From Massilia atriviolacea (GTDB lineage: Bacteria; Pseudomonadota; Gammaproteobacteria; Burkholderiales; Burkholderiaceae_D), in NCBI RefSeq assembly GCF_003953935.1, contig NZ_RXLQ01000007.1, positions 222,110 through 286,109 of the forward strand: a stretch of DNA of 64,000 bases, read 5' to 3'. Below are positions 41,750 through 51,822 of this stretch, in pieces. Every line of letters starts with the position of its first letter. The first letter of the stretch is position 1. Both the position numbers and the translations under genes were made by a program. Below the pieces are notes generated by a model. That model was not told where the DNA came from and searched no databases. It worked only from the letters and a program-made list of their open reading frames with translations.

Positions 41750-43404
41750 GGCTTGAACACCTGGATGCGTTCGCTCTCGATGCCGAGGCGGTCGACCGCG
41801 CTGACGAACACGGCACTGGCCGGGCCGCTCCTGGGATCATCAAGCACGGTCCAGTCGACCCGCGAGGCGGGCACGACGGCAAAGCGCCATTCGCCGCCAT
41901 GGCGCGACCAGATGGCGTACTGCGCGTTGGCCTTGCCGGCCGTGAGCTTGAGCGCCACGCCGTTGCCCTCGCGCCGCGCGCTCACGGCCGGCACGCCGGG
42001 CGCCTCGTCGCCCAGCCAGGGCGAAGCCGGCACCAGCGCCGGGGCGATGTAGTGGCCGGCCTTGAGCAGGTCGCTGACGCCCTGGCGGTTTTCCATCAGG
42101 GCCACCATGCTGAAATGCACGTGCCCGCCGGCGCCCGCGCGGCTGCGCGTCACGCCGATCTGCTGCACGATCTCCTTGGCCGGGACGCCTTTGCTGGCGG
42201 CGCCGATGCGGCTCGTAAGCAGGCCCGGCCAGATATGGCGCCGCTTGCCGTTCTGCGCCACCCAGTAGTCGAGCAGCACGTCGTAGGCCTGCGGCGGCTG
42301 GGCAATCGGCCAGTACAGCTGGGGCGACAGATAATCGAGCCAGCCGTTGGCCAGCCACAGTTCGGCGTCGGCGTAGAGCTTGTCGTACTGGCTGAAACCG
42401 ACGATGCCTTTGGGCCGCCGGTCCGGCCGGCCGATGCCGAAGGGACTGATGCCGAGCCGCACCCAGCTTTTCTCGCGGTGGATGCCGTTATACATCGCCT
42501 CGATCAGCTTGTTGACGTTCTGGCGGCGCCAGTCGGCACGGTCGAGCTTGCCGCCGGAGAGCAGGTAGCGCTGCCAGGCCGGCTGGTCGGGAAACTCGAG
42601 TTCGGCCTTGGGCACGTAGGCGCCGTCCAGCGCGGCCGTTTCGGCCCCGCTGGCGCCGGGCGCCTCGATCGGGTAGGGGTAGAAATAATCGTCCAGGTGC
42701 ACGCCGTCGATGTCGTAGCGGCGCACAACGTCGAGGATCACGTCCAGCGTATGTTTCGACGCGGATTCTTCGCCCGGGTCCATCCACAGGAAGCGCCCGT
42801 AGGTTTTCACGGCCGCCGGATTGGACCTGGAAATATGGTCGTGCGCGGGCGGCGACTTGGCGGTGGCGTGGCGCGCGCGGTAGGGGTTGAACCAGGCGTG
42901 CAGTTCCAGTCCGCGCGCATGGGCTTGCGTGACCCAGAACTTGAGCGGATCGTACCAGGGCTGCGGGGCCTGGCCCTGGGTGCCGCTCAGGTATTCGGTC
43001 CACGGCTCCAGCCTGGACGGGTAGATCGCGTCGGCGCTCGGGCGCACCTGCAGCACGATGGCGTTCAGGTGCATGGCCTTGGCGCGGTCGAGGATGGCGA
43101 TGGCTTCGGCCTGCTGTTTCTCGGCCGGCAGGTTGGCGCGCGAGGGCCAGTCGATATTGGCCACGGTCGAGACCCAGGCGGCGCGAAATTCGCGCGGCGC
43201 CACCGGCGGCATGGTCTCGCTGCCGCCCTGGATGGTGGCCGGCGTGGGCGTCACGCCATACGCCGCGCCGCTAACGGGTGTGCCCGGCGCCGTCGGCGCC
43301 ACCGAGGTGCACGCTGTCATCAACCCGCTCAGCGCCATGGCGCCGGCTACCCCTGCTCGCGCGAATGCGCGTCTTGTCCTGTTCGGCTGCAAACCATTCC
43401 CCAA
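41746..43404 (-). CDS. GHL10 (DUF187) glycosyl hydrolase-like lipoprotein, DigH-type
   Basis: 552 residues. The N-terminus is a lipoprotein signal with Cys32 in GLMTAC. The GHL10 domain (about 70-400) has FRAAWVSTVANIDWPSR, ELHAWFNPYRAR, the acidic GVHLDDYFYPYP and LYWPIAQPPQAYDVLLDYW. A C-terminal fibronectin-like part follows. E. coli DigH (formerly YddW), of this family, cuts glycan strands stripped of peptides by amidases. That would pair with the lipoprotein amidase encoded two genes downstream. Start codon is one base after the preceding stop region and the gene overlaps the kinase by four bases. Confidence 0.88.
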   Translation of the reverse strand: MGNGLQPNRTRRAFARAGVAGAMALSGLMTACTSVAPTAPGTPVSGAAYGVTPTPATIQGGSETMPPVAPREFRAAWVSTVANIDWPSRANLPAEKQQAEAIAILDRAKAMHLNAIVLQVRPSADAIYPSRLEPWTEYLSGTQGQAPQPWYDPLKFWVTQAHARGLELHAWFNPYRARHATAKSPPAHDHISRSNPAAVKTYGRFLWMDPGEESASKHTLDVILDVVRRYDIDGVHLDDYFYPYPIEAPGASGAETAALDGAYVPKAELEFPDQPAWQRYLLSGGKLDRADWRRQNVNKLIEAMYNGIHREKSWVRLGISPFGIGRPDRRPKGIVGFSQYDKLYADAELWLANGWLDYLSPQLYWPIAQPPQAYDVLLDYWVAQNGKRRHIWPGLLTSRIGAASKGVPAKEIVQQIGVTRSRAGAGGHVHFSMVALMENRQGVSDLLKAGHYIAPALVPASPWLGDEAPGVPAVSARREGNGVALKLTAGKANAQYAIWSRHGGEWRFAVVPASRVDWTVLDDPRSGPASAVFVSAVDRLGIESERIQVFKP

Positions 43405-43405
43405 T

Positions 43406-44530
43406 TTAAACTTTTACAAACCACTTCTTGCGCCACATGCCCCAGGCGATCAAGAACATCGCCGCATTAAACAGCAGAGCATAAAGCAAAGAGCTGTTGA
43501 CAGGCGACACGCCAAGCGCACTCACCTGTGCATACAGGCGCGTGGCCAGGGTGACGCCGCCGGGCGCGATAAAACCCAGCATTTTAGACACCAGCCCGGA
43601 AAAGGCGAAAATAAACAGGGCATTCATGCCGTAAATGAGGAGCGGCGTGCTGCAGCGCGCTGCCGCGCTCCGGATCGCCGCATGGGGATTGGCGTCGAGC
43701 AGCCAGTAAAAGCTGGAAAACACGATCAGGGCCCAGCCGGTCATGAACAGGCAGAAAGAAGGTGTCCACAGGCTCTTGTTGATCGGCATGAGGATGACGT
43801 CGAGCATGGCGCCGGTCCACAGCAGGGCCAGGCCGGCCAGCAGCATCCAGACGGTCTGTTCGGTGCGCGAGTATCCGGACAGCAGCCAGCGCCCCGCCAG
43901 CACGCCCAGCAGCTGGCTGCACAGGGCCGGGATGGTCGAGAGCAAGCCTTCCGGGTCCCAGGTCGCCGATTGCGGCCACAGGTGGCCGTCCAGCAGCAGG
44001 CGGTCGATGTAGGCGCCGAAGTCCTGGCCCGGTTCCAGCACGCCGGCGCCGATGCCGGGCACGGGCACGCACAGCATCAGCACGCTGTACAGCGCCAGCA
44101 GGCCGGCGATCCACATGACTTGCTGGCGCCAGCTGAAATACAGCACGATGGGCGCGGCCAGCAGGGTGCAGATGGCGATGCGTTGCAGCACGCCCGGGAT
44201 GCGCACGGTGGACAGGTCGAAGCCCGGGATCAGGTTGAGCGCCAGGCCGATCAGGAAGATGATGCCGGCGCGCACGGCCAGCTTACGCAGCAATGCCGGT
44301 TTGTCGGCGCCAAGGGCGGCCAGGCGGCCCAGCGAGAAGGCCATCGACACGCCGCCGATGAACAGGAAGAAGGGAAAAATCCAGTCCGTGAAGGTCCAGC
44401 CATGCCATGCGGCGTGGGCCAGCTGGGAATACAGATGGCTCCAGTCGCCGGGATTGTTCACCAGGGTCATGGCGGCGATGGTGAAGCCGCGGAAAGCGTC
44501 CAGCGAGGCAAGGCGGGCGGGGGCCGTCAT
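43406..44530 (-). CDS. nagX: NagX-like membrane acyltransferase (DUF5009/HGSNAT family)
   Basis: 374 residues with about ten membrane helices. Family features: RLASLDAFRGFTIAAMTLVNNPG at the N-terminus with the Asp-Ala-Phe-Arg-Gly motif, HGWTFTDWIFPFFLFIGGVSMAFS, and WDPEGLLSTIPALCSQLLGVLAG. Relatives called NagX occur in GlcNAc/chitin utilisation loci; the family is related to human heparan-alpha-glucosaminide acetyltransferase. A role in acetylating or handling amino sugars at the inner membrane is inferred. It starts ten bases after the MFS gene stop. Confidence 0.85.
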   Translation of the reverse strand: MTAPARLASLDAFRGFTIAAMTLVNNPGDWSHLYSQLAHAAWHGWTFTDWIFPFFLFIGGVSMAFSLGRLAALGADKPALLRKLAVRAGIIFLIGLALNLIPGFDLSTVRIPGVLQRIAICTLLAAPIVLYFSWRQQVMWIAGLLALYSVLMLCVPVPGIGAGVLEPGQDFGAYIDRLLLDGHLWPQSATWDPEGLLSTIPALCSQLLGVLAGRWLLSGYSRTEQTVWMLLAGLALLWTGAMLDVILMPINKSLWTPSFCLFMTGWALIVFSSFYWLLDANPHAAIRSAAARCSTPLLIYGMNALFIFAFSGLVSKMLGFIAPGGVTLATRLYAQVSALGVSPVNSSLLYALLFNAAMFLIAWGMWRKKWFVKV

Positions 44531-44540
44531 CGATCGGCCA

Positions 44541-45827
44541 TCACTTGTCGACCCGCTTGCCGAACGCGGGATCGATTTTCACCAGCGCGGCCATGATAAA
44601 GGCGGGAATCGTCATCACGCACACGTAGATGAAGAAGTGCTGGTAGCCCAGGTATTCCTGGATTTTGCCGCTGAACATGCCCGGCACCATCATGCCGAGG
44701 GCCATCAGCCCGGTGCAGATGGCGTAGTGGGCGGTCTTGTGTTCGCCGTCCGAGACCATGATCATGTACAGCATCATGGCGGTGAAGCCGAAGCCGTAGC
44801 CGAACTGCTCGAGCGCGATGCTGGACGCGATCAGCACGAAGTTCTGCGGCAGGGCGGTGGCCAGGTAGACGAACACGACGTCGGGAATGTGCACCGAGAA
44901 CACCATCAGCCACAGGCAGCGCTTCAGGCCCAGGCGCGAAATCAGGTAGCCGCCCAGCAGGCCGCCCAGGGTCAGGGCGATGATGCCGATGGTGCTGTAG
45001 GCCAGTCCGACCTGCTCGGTCGTCATGCCGAGGCCGCCCTTGACGAGCGGGTCTTTCATGAAGGGAATCGCCAGTTTCAGCAATTGCGATTCGCCCAGGC
45101 GGAAGGTGAGGATGAAGCCGAGGATCAGCCAGATGTCGCGCTTGCCGAAAAACGAGGCAAAGGTGGCGAAGAACTCGGCCAGCTTGTTCTCGCCGCCCGC
45201 CACGGCCTGATCCTCGGCGGGCCGCCCCAGCACCACGCTGTGATAGGCGAACAGGCCGATGAACACGGCCGCCAGCACGAAGAACACGACCGACCAGGCA
45301 AAGCCGACGTCGCCGCTGCTGGTGCTCAGGTGGCCGGCCAGCATGGCCATGGCGCCGCCGCCGACGATCGTGGCCAGCCGGTAGAAGGTACTGCGCACGC
45401 CGACGAAGGCGGCTTGCTGGTATTGCTTCAGGCCGAGCATGTAGAAGCCGTCGGCGGCGATGTCGTGGGTGGCGGAAAAGAAGGCCATCACCCACAGCAC
45501 GGCCAGGCTGATCTGGAAGTAGGCGGGCAGGTGCATGGTGAAACCGACCGCCGCCAGGGCGGCGCCGATGGCCAGCTGCAGGCTCACGATCCACCAGCGC
45601 TTGGTGCGCACCATGTCCACCAGCGGCGACCAGAGCGGCTTGATTACCCACGGCAGGTACAGCCAGCTGGTATAGAAAGCGATATCGTCGTTGCCGACCC
45701 CGCGGTCCTTGTACATCAGGACCGACAGGGTCATCACCACCACGTAAGGAATGGCTTGGCCAAAATACAGGGAAGGCACCCACAGCCAGGGACTTTTATC
45801 TTGCGCAGTTCGGATCGCAGTTTGCAT
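44541..45827 (-). CDS. MFS permease of the AmpG-like group
   Basis: 428 residues, twelve predicted membrane helices. The start PWLWVPSLYFGQAIPYVVVMTLSV, SWLYLPWVIKPLWSPLVDMVRTKRWW and FFSATHDIAADGFYML fit the AmpG/muropeptide and acetyl-CoA-transporter branch of MFS. In this locus it is the likely importer of MurNAc, GlcNAc or a muropeptide. Between it and murQ are 41 bases. The exact substrate cannot be read from sequence. Confidence 0.85.
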   Translation of the reverse strand: MQTAIRTAQDKSPWLWVPSLYFGQAIPYVVVMTLSVLMYKDRGVGNDDIAFYTSWLYLPWVIKPLWSPLVDMVRTKRWWIVSLQLAIGAALAAVGFTMHLPAYFQISLAVLWVMAFFSATHDIAADGFYMLGLKQYQQAAFVGVRSTFYRLATIVGGGAMAMLAGHLSTSSGDVGFAWSVVFFVLAAVFIGLFAYHSVVLGRPAEDQAVAGGENKLAEFFATFASFFGKRDIWLILGFILTFRLGESQLLKLAIPFMKDPLVKGGLGMTTEQVGLAYSTIGIIALTLGGLLGGYLISRLGLKRCLWLMVFSVHIPDVVFVYLATALPQNFVLIASSIALEQFGYGFGFTAMMLYMIMVSDGEHKTAHYAICTGLMALGMMVPGMFSGKIQEYLGYQHFFIYVCVMTIPAFIMAALVKIDPAFGKRVDK

Positions 45828-45868
45828 CGCAGTTTGTTTTATTCTTTCGTGATACGGCGCCAGGGACC

Positions 45869-46750
45869 TCAGGCCGCAAGCGCCTGGCGCACGCTGCCGC
45901 GCGCGCTGTCAAGCAGGGCCCTGGCCTGGCCGATACTGGTTTTTCTGGTCAGGGCCACGATGGCGACCTTGACATGGAAATCGCATTGTTCCAGCACCGC
46001 GCGGGCGGCGGCCTCGTCGGCGCCGGTGGCAAACATCGTCAGGCGGACCGCGCGCAGCACCAGCTTGGCATTGCTTGGCTTCAAGTCTACCATCAGGTTG
46101 CCGTAGACCTTGTGTAAACGCACCATCAAGGCGCTCGAAAAGGTGTTCAGGGCAATTTTCTGGGACGTGCCGGCTTTCAGGCGGGTGCTGCCGGAAATGA
46201 CTTCGGGGCCGGTGTCGAGGGTGATGCCGATCTGCGCTTCGCGCACCACCGGGGCATCGGGATTGTTGGCGAAGCCGACCGTCAGCGCACCGGCCTCGGC
46301 GGCGGCGCGCAGGGCCCCCAGCACGTAGGGCGTGGCGCCCGAGGCGGCCAGCAGCAGCACCACGTCGTCGCGCCCGGGATTGAGCGCGCGCAGGTCGGCC
46401 GCGCCCTGGGCGCTGTCGTCCTCGGCCCCTTCGACCGCGACGAACATGGCGTCGATGCCGCCGGCCAGCAGCGCCAGCGCGCGTTCGTGTGGCCAGGAAA
46501 AGGTGGGATACAGTTCGACGCTGTCGAGCACACCGAGGCGGCCCGAGGTGCCGGCGCCCACGTAGATCAGGCGCCCGCCGGCGTCGATGCGCGGCAGGGC
46601 GGCCGTGACGGCGGCGGCGATCCCGGCGGACGCGGCCTGCACCGCGCGCACGGCATGGAATTGATCGTCGACCAGCGTGCGGACCAGCTCGGCGGTCGGA
46701 TACTGGTCGAGGGCCGCATGCTGGCCATCGGGCGTTTCGGTATTCAACAT
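45869..46750 (-). CDS. murQ: N-acetylmuramic acid 6-phosphate etherase
   Basis: 293 residues. MurQ removes D-lactate from MurNAc-6-P to give GlcNAc-6-P. The SIS domain motif GAGTSGRLGVLD is at 65-76; the catalytic glutamates known from E. coli correspond to Glu79 (DSVELYPTF) and Glu110 (AVEGAEDD). Further family stretches: EVISGSTRLKAGTSQKIALN and LMVDLKPSNAKLVLRA. It is the first enzyme gene after the GntR regulator and probably starts the operon. No murP PTS gene is present, which implies a separate kinase for its substrate. Confidence 0.95.
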   Translation of the reverse strand: MLNTETPDGQHAALDQYPTAELVRTLVDDQFHAVRAVQAASAGIAAAVTAALPRIDAGGRLIYVGAGTSGRLGVLDSVELYPTFSWPHERALALLAGGIDAMFVAVEGAEDDSAQGAADLRALNPGRDDVVLLLAASGATPYVLGALRAAAEAGALTVGFANNPDAPVVREAQIGITLDTGPEVISGSTRLKAGTSQKIALNTFSSALMVRLHKVYGNLMVDLKPSNAKLVLRAVRLTMFATGADEAAARAVLEQCDFHVKVAIVALTRKTSIGQARALLDSARGSVRQALAA

Positions 46751-46803
46751 GGCCGCTCCGGGATGCTGGGATGCGGCTAGTGTAATGCCAAATGCGTGAT
46801 GTT

Positions 46804-46813
46804 CAGTATGAAA
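46804..46813. promoter_or_regulatory. Candidate GntR-regulator site before murQ
   Basis: CAGTATGAAA occurs here between murQ and the GntR gene and again at 47669-47678 in the GntR gene's own upstream region, with a partial copy (CAGTATGCG) at 47659. A shared ten-base motif at both promoters is suggestive of an operator, but ten bases can recur by chance. Confidence 0.35.
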
Positions 46814-46834
46814 CAGGCAAAAGTAAACACCGCA

Positions 46835-47590
46835 TCAGGCGACGCGGCGCATCTCCGCCACGAAGTCGTAATGGTCGCTGCGGCAATACGAATGGGTCAG
46901 TTCGACCGCCTGGCCCGATTCCAGGTAGCCCACGCGCGTGATGTACAGCACGGCCTGGCCTTCGGGCACGCCGAGCTGGCCGGCCAGCACGGCGCCGGCA
47001 TTCATGGCGCGGATGTGCTGCAGCGCGCGCACCGGGGTGTGGCCGGTGGTGGCCAGGTGCTCGTACAGGGAATTGCCGACCGCTTCCGGACGCGGCAGCA
47101 CGCTGGCGGGAATCACGCTGACCTCGTAGGCCATGACGACCTCGTCGGCCAGGCGCAGGCGTTCGAGGCGGGCCACGCGCGCATTCGGCGACAGGCCCAG
47201 GCTCAGTTGCTCGTCGGCGGAGGCGACCACCACCGAGCGGCTGAGCCACTGCGATCCGGGACGGTAGCCGCGCTGCTGCAACTGCTCGGAAAAGCTGGAC
47301 AGGTTCGACAGCGGCTGCTCGATGCGCGGCGCCACGTAGTTGCCGGAGCCGCGGCGGCGCACCACCAGGCCCTGCTCGACCAGCTGGTCGATGGCCTTGC
47401 GGGCGGTCACGCGCGACACGTCGAGCTGTTCGGACAGCAGCCGTTCGGACGGCAGCGCCTGGTCGACCTGGTAGCGCCCGTCGCGCACATCCTGGATCAG
47501 CTTGCGTGCCACTTGCATGTACAGCGGGGAATTGTCGTTCAAATCGACCTTGAAATCGGTATGGGTAGTGCTCATTACGGTTCCGCTCAT
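46835..47590 (-). CDS. GntR/HutC-family regulator (UTRA domain)
   Basis: About 251 residues. The N-terminal winged HTH reads SPLYMQVARKLIQDVRDGRYQ, LPSERLLSEQLDVSRVTARKAIDQL, and the UTRA ligand domain follows (LSSFSEQLQQRGYRPGSQWLSR ... YLESGQAVELTHSYCRSDHYDFVAEMRR). This is the NagR/HutC subfamily, whose amino-sugar members bind GlcNAc-6-P or GlcN-6-P, the product end of the MurQ route. I chose the ATG at 47590 for its AGGA at eight bases; ATGs at 47596 and 47575 are alternatives. It precedes murQ in the same direction and likely controls the cluster. Confidence 0.88.
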   Translation of the reverse strand: MSGTVMSTTHTDFKVDLNDNSPLYMQVARKLIQDVRDGRYQVDQALPSERLLSEQLDVSRVTARKAIDQLVEQGLVVRRRGSGNYVAPRIEQPLSNLSSFSEQLQQRGYRPGSQWLSRSVVVASADEQLSLGLSPNARVARLERLRLADEVVMAYEVSVIPASVLPRPEAVGNSLYEHLATTGHTPVRALQHIRAMNAGAVLAGQLGVPEGQAVLYITRVGYLESGQAVELTHSYCRSDHYDFVAEMRRVA

Positions 47591-47937
47591 GGTCATGGTC
47601 CTGTGCTGCTGCCATCGTGCCGGCGCGCGCAACAGTGCGTCGCATTGCCGCTGCCGGTCAGTATGCGCCAGTATGAAATACGCCACCGCGCACATATCGG
47701 CACGTTATCGCGGGCGGCGAAAGAGTGTGGCGCTGGTCGTACATTCTAGCCTGATTGGCCTGCCGGCTCCCGCGCCGCGCCGGAATTTTTATGCCGTGCT
47801 GCCAAAGGGGCCAGAGTTCTTATTTCCTCGACAAGACTCATGAGCGGCGGTTATGGGCGCGCCCGCAAGATTCATTGGCGCGCGCGGCGCTCTGTCCGTA
47901 AGCTGGCGCCATCGGCATCGGCAAGGGGTGGAACGGC
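47591..47937. other. Divergent intergenic region between the GntR gene and dadA-like gene
   Basis: The 347 bases contain the repeated CAGTATG motif at 47659-47678, a candidate operator, and presumably promoters in both directions. The AT-richer segment 47785-47845 is the likeliest place for the rightward promoter. No gene is supported. Confidence 0.5.
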
Positions 47938-49173
47938 ATGCGGGAGGTGATCGTGATCGGCGGCGGGGTGGTGGGACTGGCGTCGGCCTGGTGGCTGGCC
48001 GAGGCCGGCTTCGGCGTGACCCTGCTCGAAGGCGAGGCCACGCTCGGCGCCGGCGCGAGTTTCCGCAACGGCGGCCAGCTCAGCTATCGCTACGTGGCGC
48101 CGTTCGCCGATGCCGGGGTGCCGCTCAAGGCGCTGCGCTGGCTGCTGCAAAAAGATGGGCCGCTGCGTTTCCGGCCCGAGGCCGACCGCCGCCAGTGGCG
48201 CTGGCTGGCGCAGTTCGTGGCGCACTGCAATGCGCACACCCATCGCCGCACCACGGCGCGCCTGCTCGCTTTAGGCGAACTGAGCCGCACTGCGCTGGGG
48301 CGGCTGGACGGCATCCTGCCCAAAGACGAGTTCGCTTGGCGCGAGGCGGGCAAGCTGGTGGTATACCGCTCGCCGGCCTTGTTCGACGCGGCGGCGCGGG
48401 CGGCCGGCGGCGGCGAGGTGCTGTCGGCGGCCGGGTGCGTGGCGCGCGAGCCGGCCCTGGCGGCGGCGCAGGCGGTGCTGGCCGGCGGCGTGTTCAACCA
48501 GGGGGAGGCGGTGGCGGACTGCCACGCGTTTTGCGTCGGACTGGGGCAGCGCCTGCGCGCGCATGCGCGTTTTCGCGGCATCGTGCGCGGCCAGGCGCGC
48601 CAGTTGCTGGTCGAGCACGGCAAGGTACGCTGGCTCGATACCAGCGCCGGGATGCTGGCGGCCGACGACATCGTGCTGGCGGCGGGCATCCGCAGCCGGA
48701 CGCTGGCGGCCACGGCGGGCATTTACCTGCCGCTGTATCCGCTCAAGGGCTACAGCCTGTCCGCGCCGATCCGGCCCGGGGACCTGGCGCCCGACATCAG
48801 CGTGACCGACTTCGAGCGCAAGGTGCTGTATGCGCGCATCGGCGAACAGCTGCGGGTGGCGGCCATGGTCGACATGGTGGGCGAGGATGCCTCGCTCGAC
48901 GCGCGGCGGATTGCGGGACTGCTGCGCCAGGCGCGCGCGGCGATGCCGCGCGCGGCCGATTACGAGGCGATGACGGCCTGGGCCGGCCTGCGTCCGGCCA
49001 CGCCCGGCAGCGCGCCGATCATCGGGGCCACGCCCTTGAGCAATCTGTGGCTGAACGTGGGGCACGGGCCGCTGGGGTTTACCCTGGCGTGCGGCTCGGC
49101 CAGCGTGCTGGCCGATGTGATGCGGGGTGTGGCGCCGCCGATCGGCATGGAGGGGCTGGGGCTGGGTGGCTGA
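47938..49173 (+). CDS. dadA: D-amino acid dehydrogenase-like FAD oxidoreductase
   Basis: 411 residues of the DAO/DadA family. The FAD motif VIVIGGGVVGLASAWWLAEAG is at the N-terminus; RNGGQLSYRYVAPFAD, YPLKGYSLSAPI and the C-terminal AWAGLRPATPGSAPIIGATP with NVGHGPLGFTLACGSA are typical of DadA. It would oxidise D-alanine to pyruvate at the membrane. Divergent from the murein-salvage cluster, it suits the D-alanine freed by the VanX-like dipeptidase and the PBP4 carboxypeptidase. The last dozen residues are glycine-rich and not conserved. Confidence 0.88.
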   Translation: MREVIVIGGGVVGLASAWWLAEAGFGVTLLEGEATLGAGASFRNGGQLSYRYVAPFADAGVPLKALRWLLQKDGPLRFRPEADRRQWRWLAQFVAHCNAHTHRRTTARLLALGELSRTALGRLDGILPKDEFAWREAGKLVVYRSPALFDAAARAAGGGEVLSAAGCVAREPALAAAQAVLAGGVFNQGEAVADCHAFCVGLGQRLRAHARFRGIVRGQARQLLVEHGKVRWLDTSAGMLAADDIVLAAGIRSRTLAATAGIYLPLYPLKGYSLSAPIRPGDLAPDISVTDFERKVLYARIGEQLRVAAMVDMVGEDASLDARRIAGLLRQARAAMPRAADYEAMTAWAGLRPATPGSAPIIGATPLSNLWLNVGHGPLGFTLACGSASVLADVMRGVAPPIGMEGLGLGG

Positions 49174-49284
49174 CGATCGATGGGGTACTGGCAAGGCGTG
49201 TGGCGGCGGCGGGAAAGGCGGACAGGCGTTAACCAGGTGTGCCGGCCACGACCGGCTCCGAATGCGAAAAAATGCGAACAAAAC

Positions 49285-49328
49285 TTGACGGCATGTTCAA
49301 CAAAGTTCAATGTTCATGTAACGTGAAC
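49285..49328 (+). promoter_or_regulatory. Palindrome and possible promoter before the 96-residue gene
   Basis: GTTCATGTAACGTGAAC (49312-49328) is a near-perfect palindrome eleven bases before the ATG at 49340, with further GTTCAA half-sites at 49295 and 49305 and a -35-like TTGACG at 49285. Such an arrangement is typical of an autoregulated gene. Confidence 0.45.
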
Positions 49329-49339
49329 AGAGAGTAAAA

Positions 49340-49630
49340 ATGAACGCTCCAGCTCTACTCCGGACCAGCCAGCAGCGAAACGCCGAACTTGTACTGGACG
49401 CCGCTATCGCTGCCCTGGCCACGAGCACCGGCGTTGCCGGACAAAGATGCGCTTTTGAGCCAGGCAATGAACCTGCAAGCCGTGCGGATGCCCAGCTCGA
49501 GCTGCTCGTCGACGGCAGGTCGTATCGCTATCTCGTCGAGATGGCCCGCGCACTGGGCACCAGGTCCGACCCGGAGGGCTACGCTGCCAAGCTGTTGGCT
49601 CAGTTCAAGGCGGGCTTCGGCGCACAGTAG
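49340..49630 (+). pseudogene. Short remnant, possibly of an AbiEi-like antitoxin/regulator
   Basis: 96 residues. The first two thirds (LVLDAAIAALATSTGVAG, then DAQLELLVDGRSYRYLVEM) look like the N-terminal part of AbiEi-type antitoxin or related regulators, where a conserved restriction-like strand pattern would follow. Instead the frame continues into ARALGTRSDPEGYAAKLLAQ, which reads like the end of the protein, as if the middle were deleted. The palindromic operator upstream is intact. No partner toxin gene is next to it. Whether the short product is made is unknown. Confidence 0.4.
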
Positions 49631-49767
49631 AGAGTACACGCCGCGTCACTGAAGCTCCAACCACCCTCGCTTGCTTTTCCAGTCCGCGCGCACGCAAAGG
49701 CGCACACGGTCCCATCGTCGCCGGCAATATGGCGGATAATTGCAAGATTCCGTCTTTGCAAACAATC

Positions 49768-50193
49768 ATGCCCTCTCCCTCCAGTTGCCCCTGCGGCGGC
49801 GCCGCCTTCGCCGCCTGCTGCGCTCCCTTCCTGAGCGGTGACGCCGTGCCCCCCACGGCGGAAGCCCTGATGCGCTCGCGCTACACCGCCTACACCCTGG
49901 GAAACGAGGCCTACCTGCGCGCCACCTGGCATCCGAGCACCGTCCCGGCCGAGCCCATCGTCGGCGAAAACGATCCTGCCCGCTGGCTCGGACTGGAGAT
50001 TAAATCTGCTTTACGTTTACGTAAACGTCAAGCAAACCTGCTAGAATCGCCGGACGCCGATACCGTAGAATTCGTCGCCCGCTACAAGATTGGCGGGCGC
50101 GCGCACCGCCTGCACGAAGTGAGCCGTTTCGTCCGCGAGACCCATGACGGCGTGGCGCGCTGGTACTACCTGGACGGCAGTTTCCCGGACTAA
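49768..50193 (+). CDS. YchJ family (UPF0225, SEC-C-like) protein
   Basis: 141 residues from the ATG at 49768, where the family N-terminus begins (SSCPCGGAAFAACCAPFL, a cysteine motif likely to bind zinc). RSRYTAYTLGNEAYLRATWHPST and VEFVARYKIGGRAHRLHEVSRFVRE follow, as in YchJ; function unknown. An ATG at 49729 is an alternative start. Odd feature: residues about 80-92 (KSALRLRKRQANL) do not look like the family and are encoded by a LiuR-type operator embedded in the gene. Confidence 0.85.
   Translation: MPSPSSCPCGGAAFAACCAPFLSGDAVPPTAEALMRSRYTAYTLGNEAYLRATWHPSTVPAEPIVGENDPARWLGLEIKSALRLRKRQANLLESPDADTVEFVARYKIGGRAHRLHEVSRFVRETHDGVARWYYLDGSFPD
50010..50047 (+). promoter_or_regulatory. LiuR operator and promoter of the liuB operon, inside the ychJ-like gene
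   Basis: Half-sites TTTACGTTTAC (50010-50020) and GTAAACGTCAA (50021-50031) are symmetrical at 10 of 11 positions; the inner CGTTTACGTAAACG is perfect. TTACGT (50017-50022) and TAGAAT (50042-50047) are 19 bases apart, the long spacer typical of MerR-activated promoters. It lies about 160 bases before the liuB ATG, wholly within the coding sequence of the YchJ-family gene. Confidence 0.8.
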
Positions 50194-50205
50194 AAAAGGA
50201 TCGCA

Positions 50206-51813
<1,608 letters not shown>

Positions 51814-51822
51814 AGGAACAAC

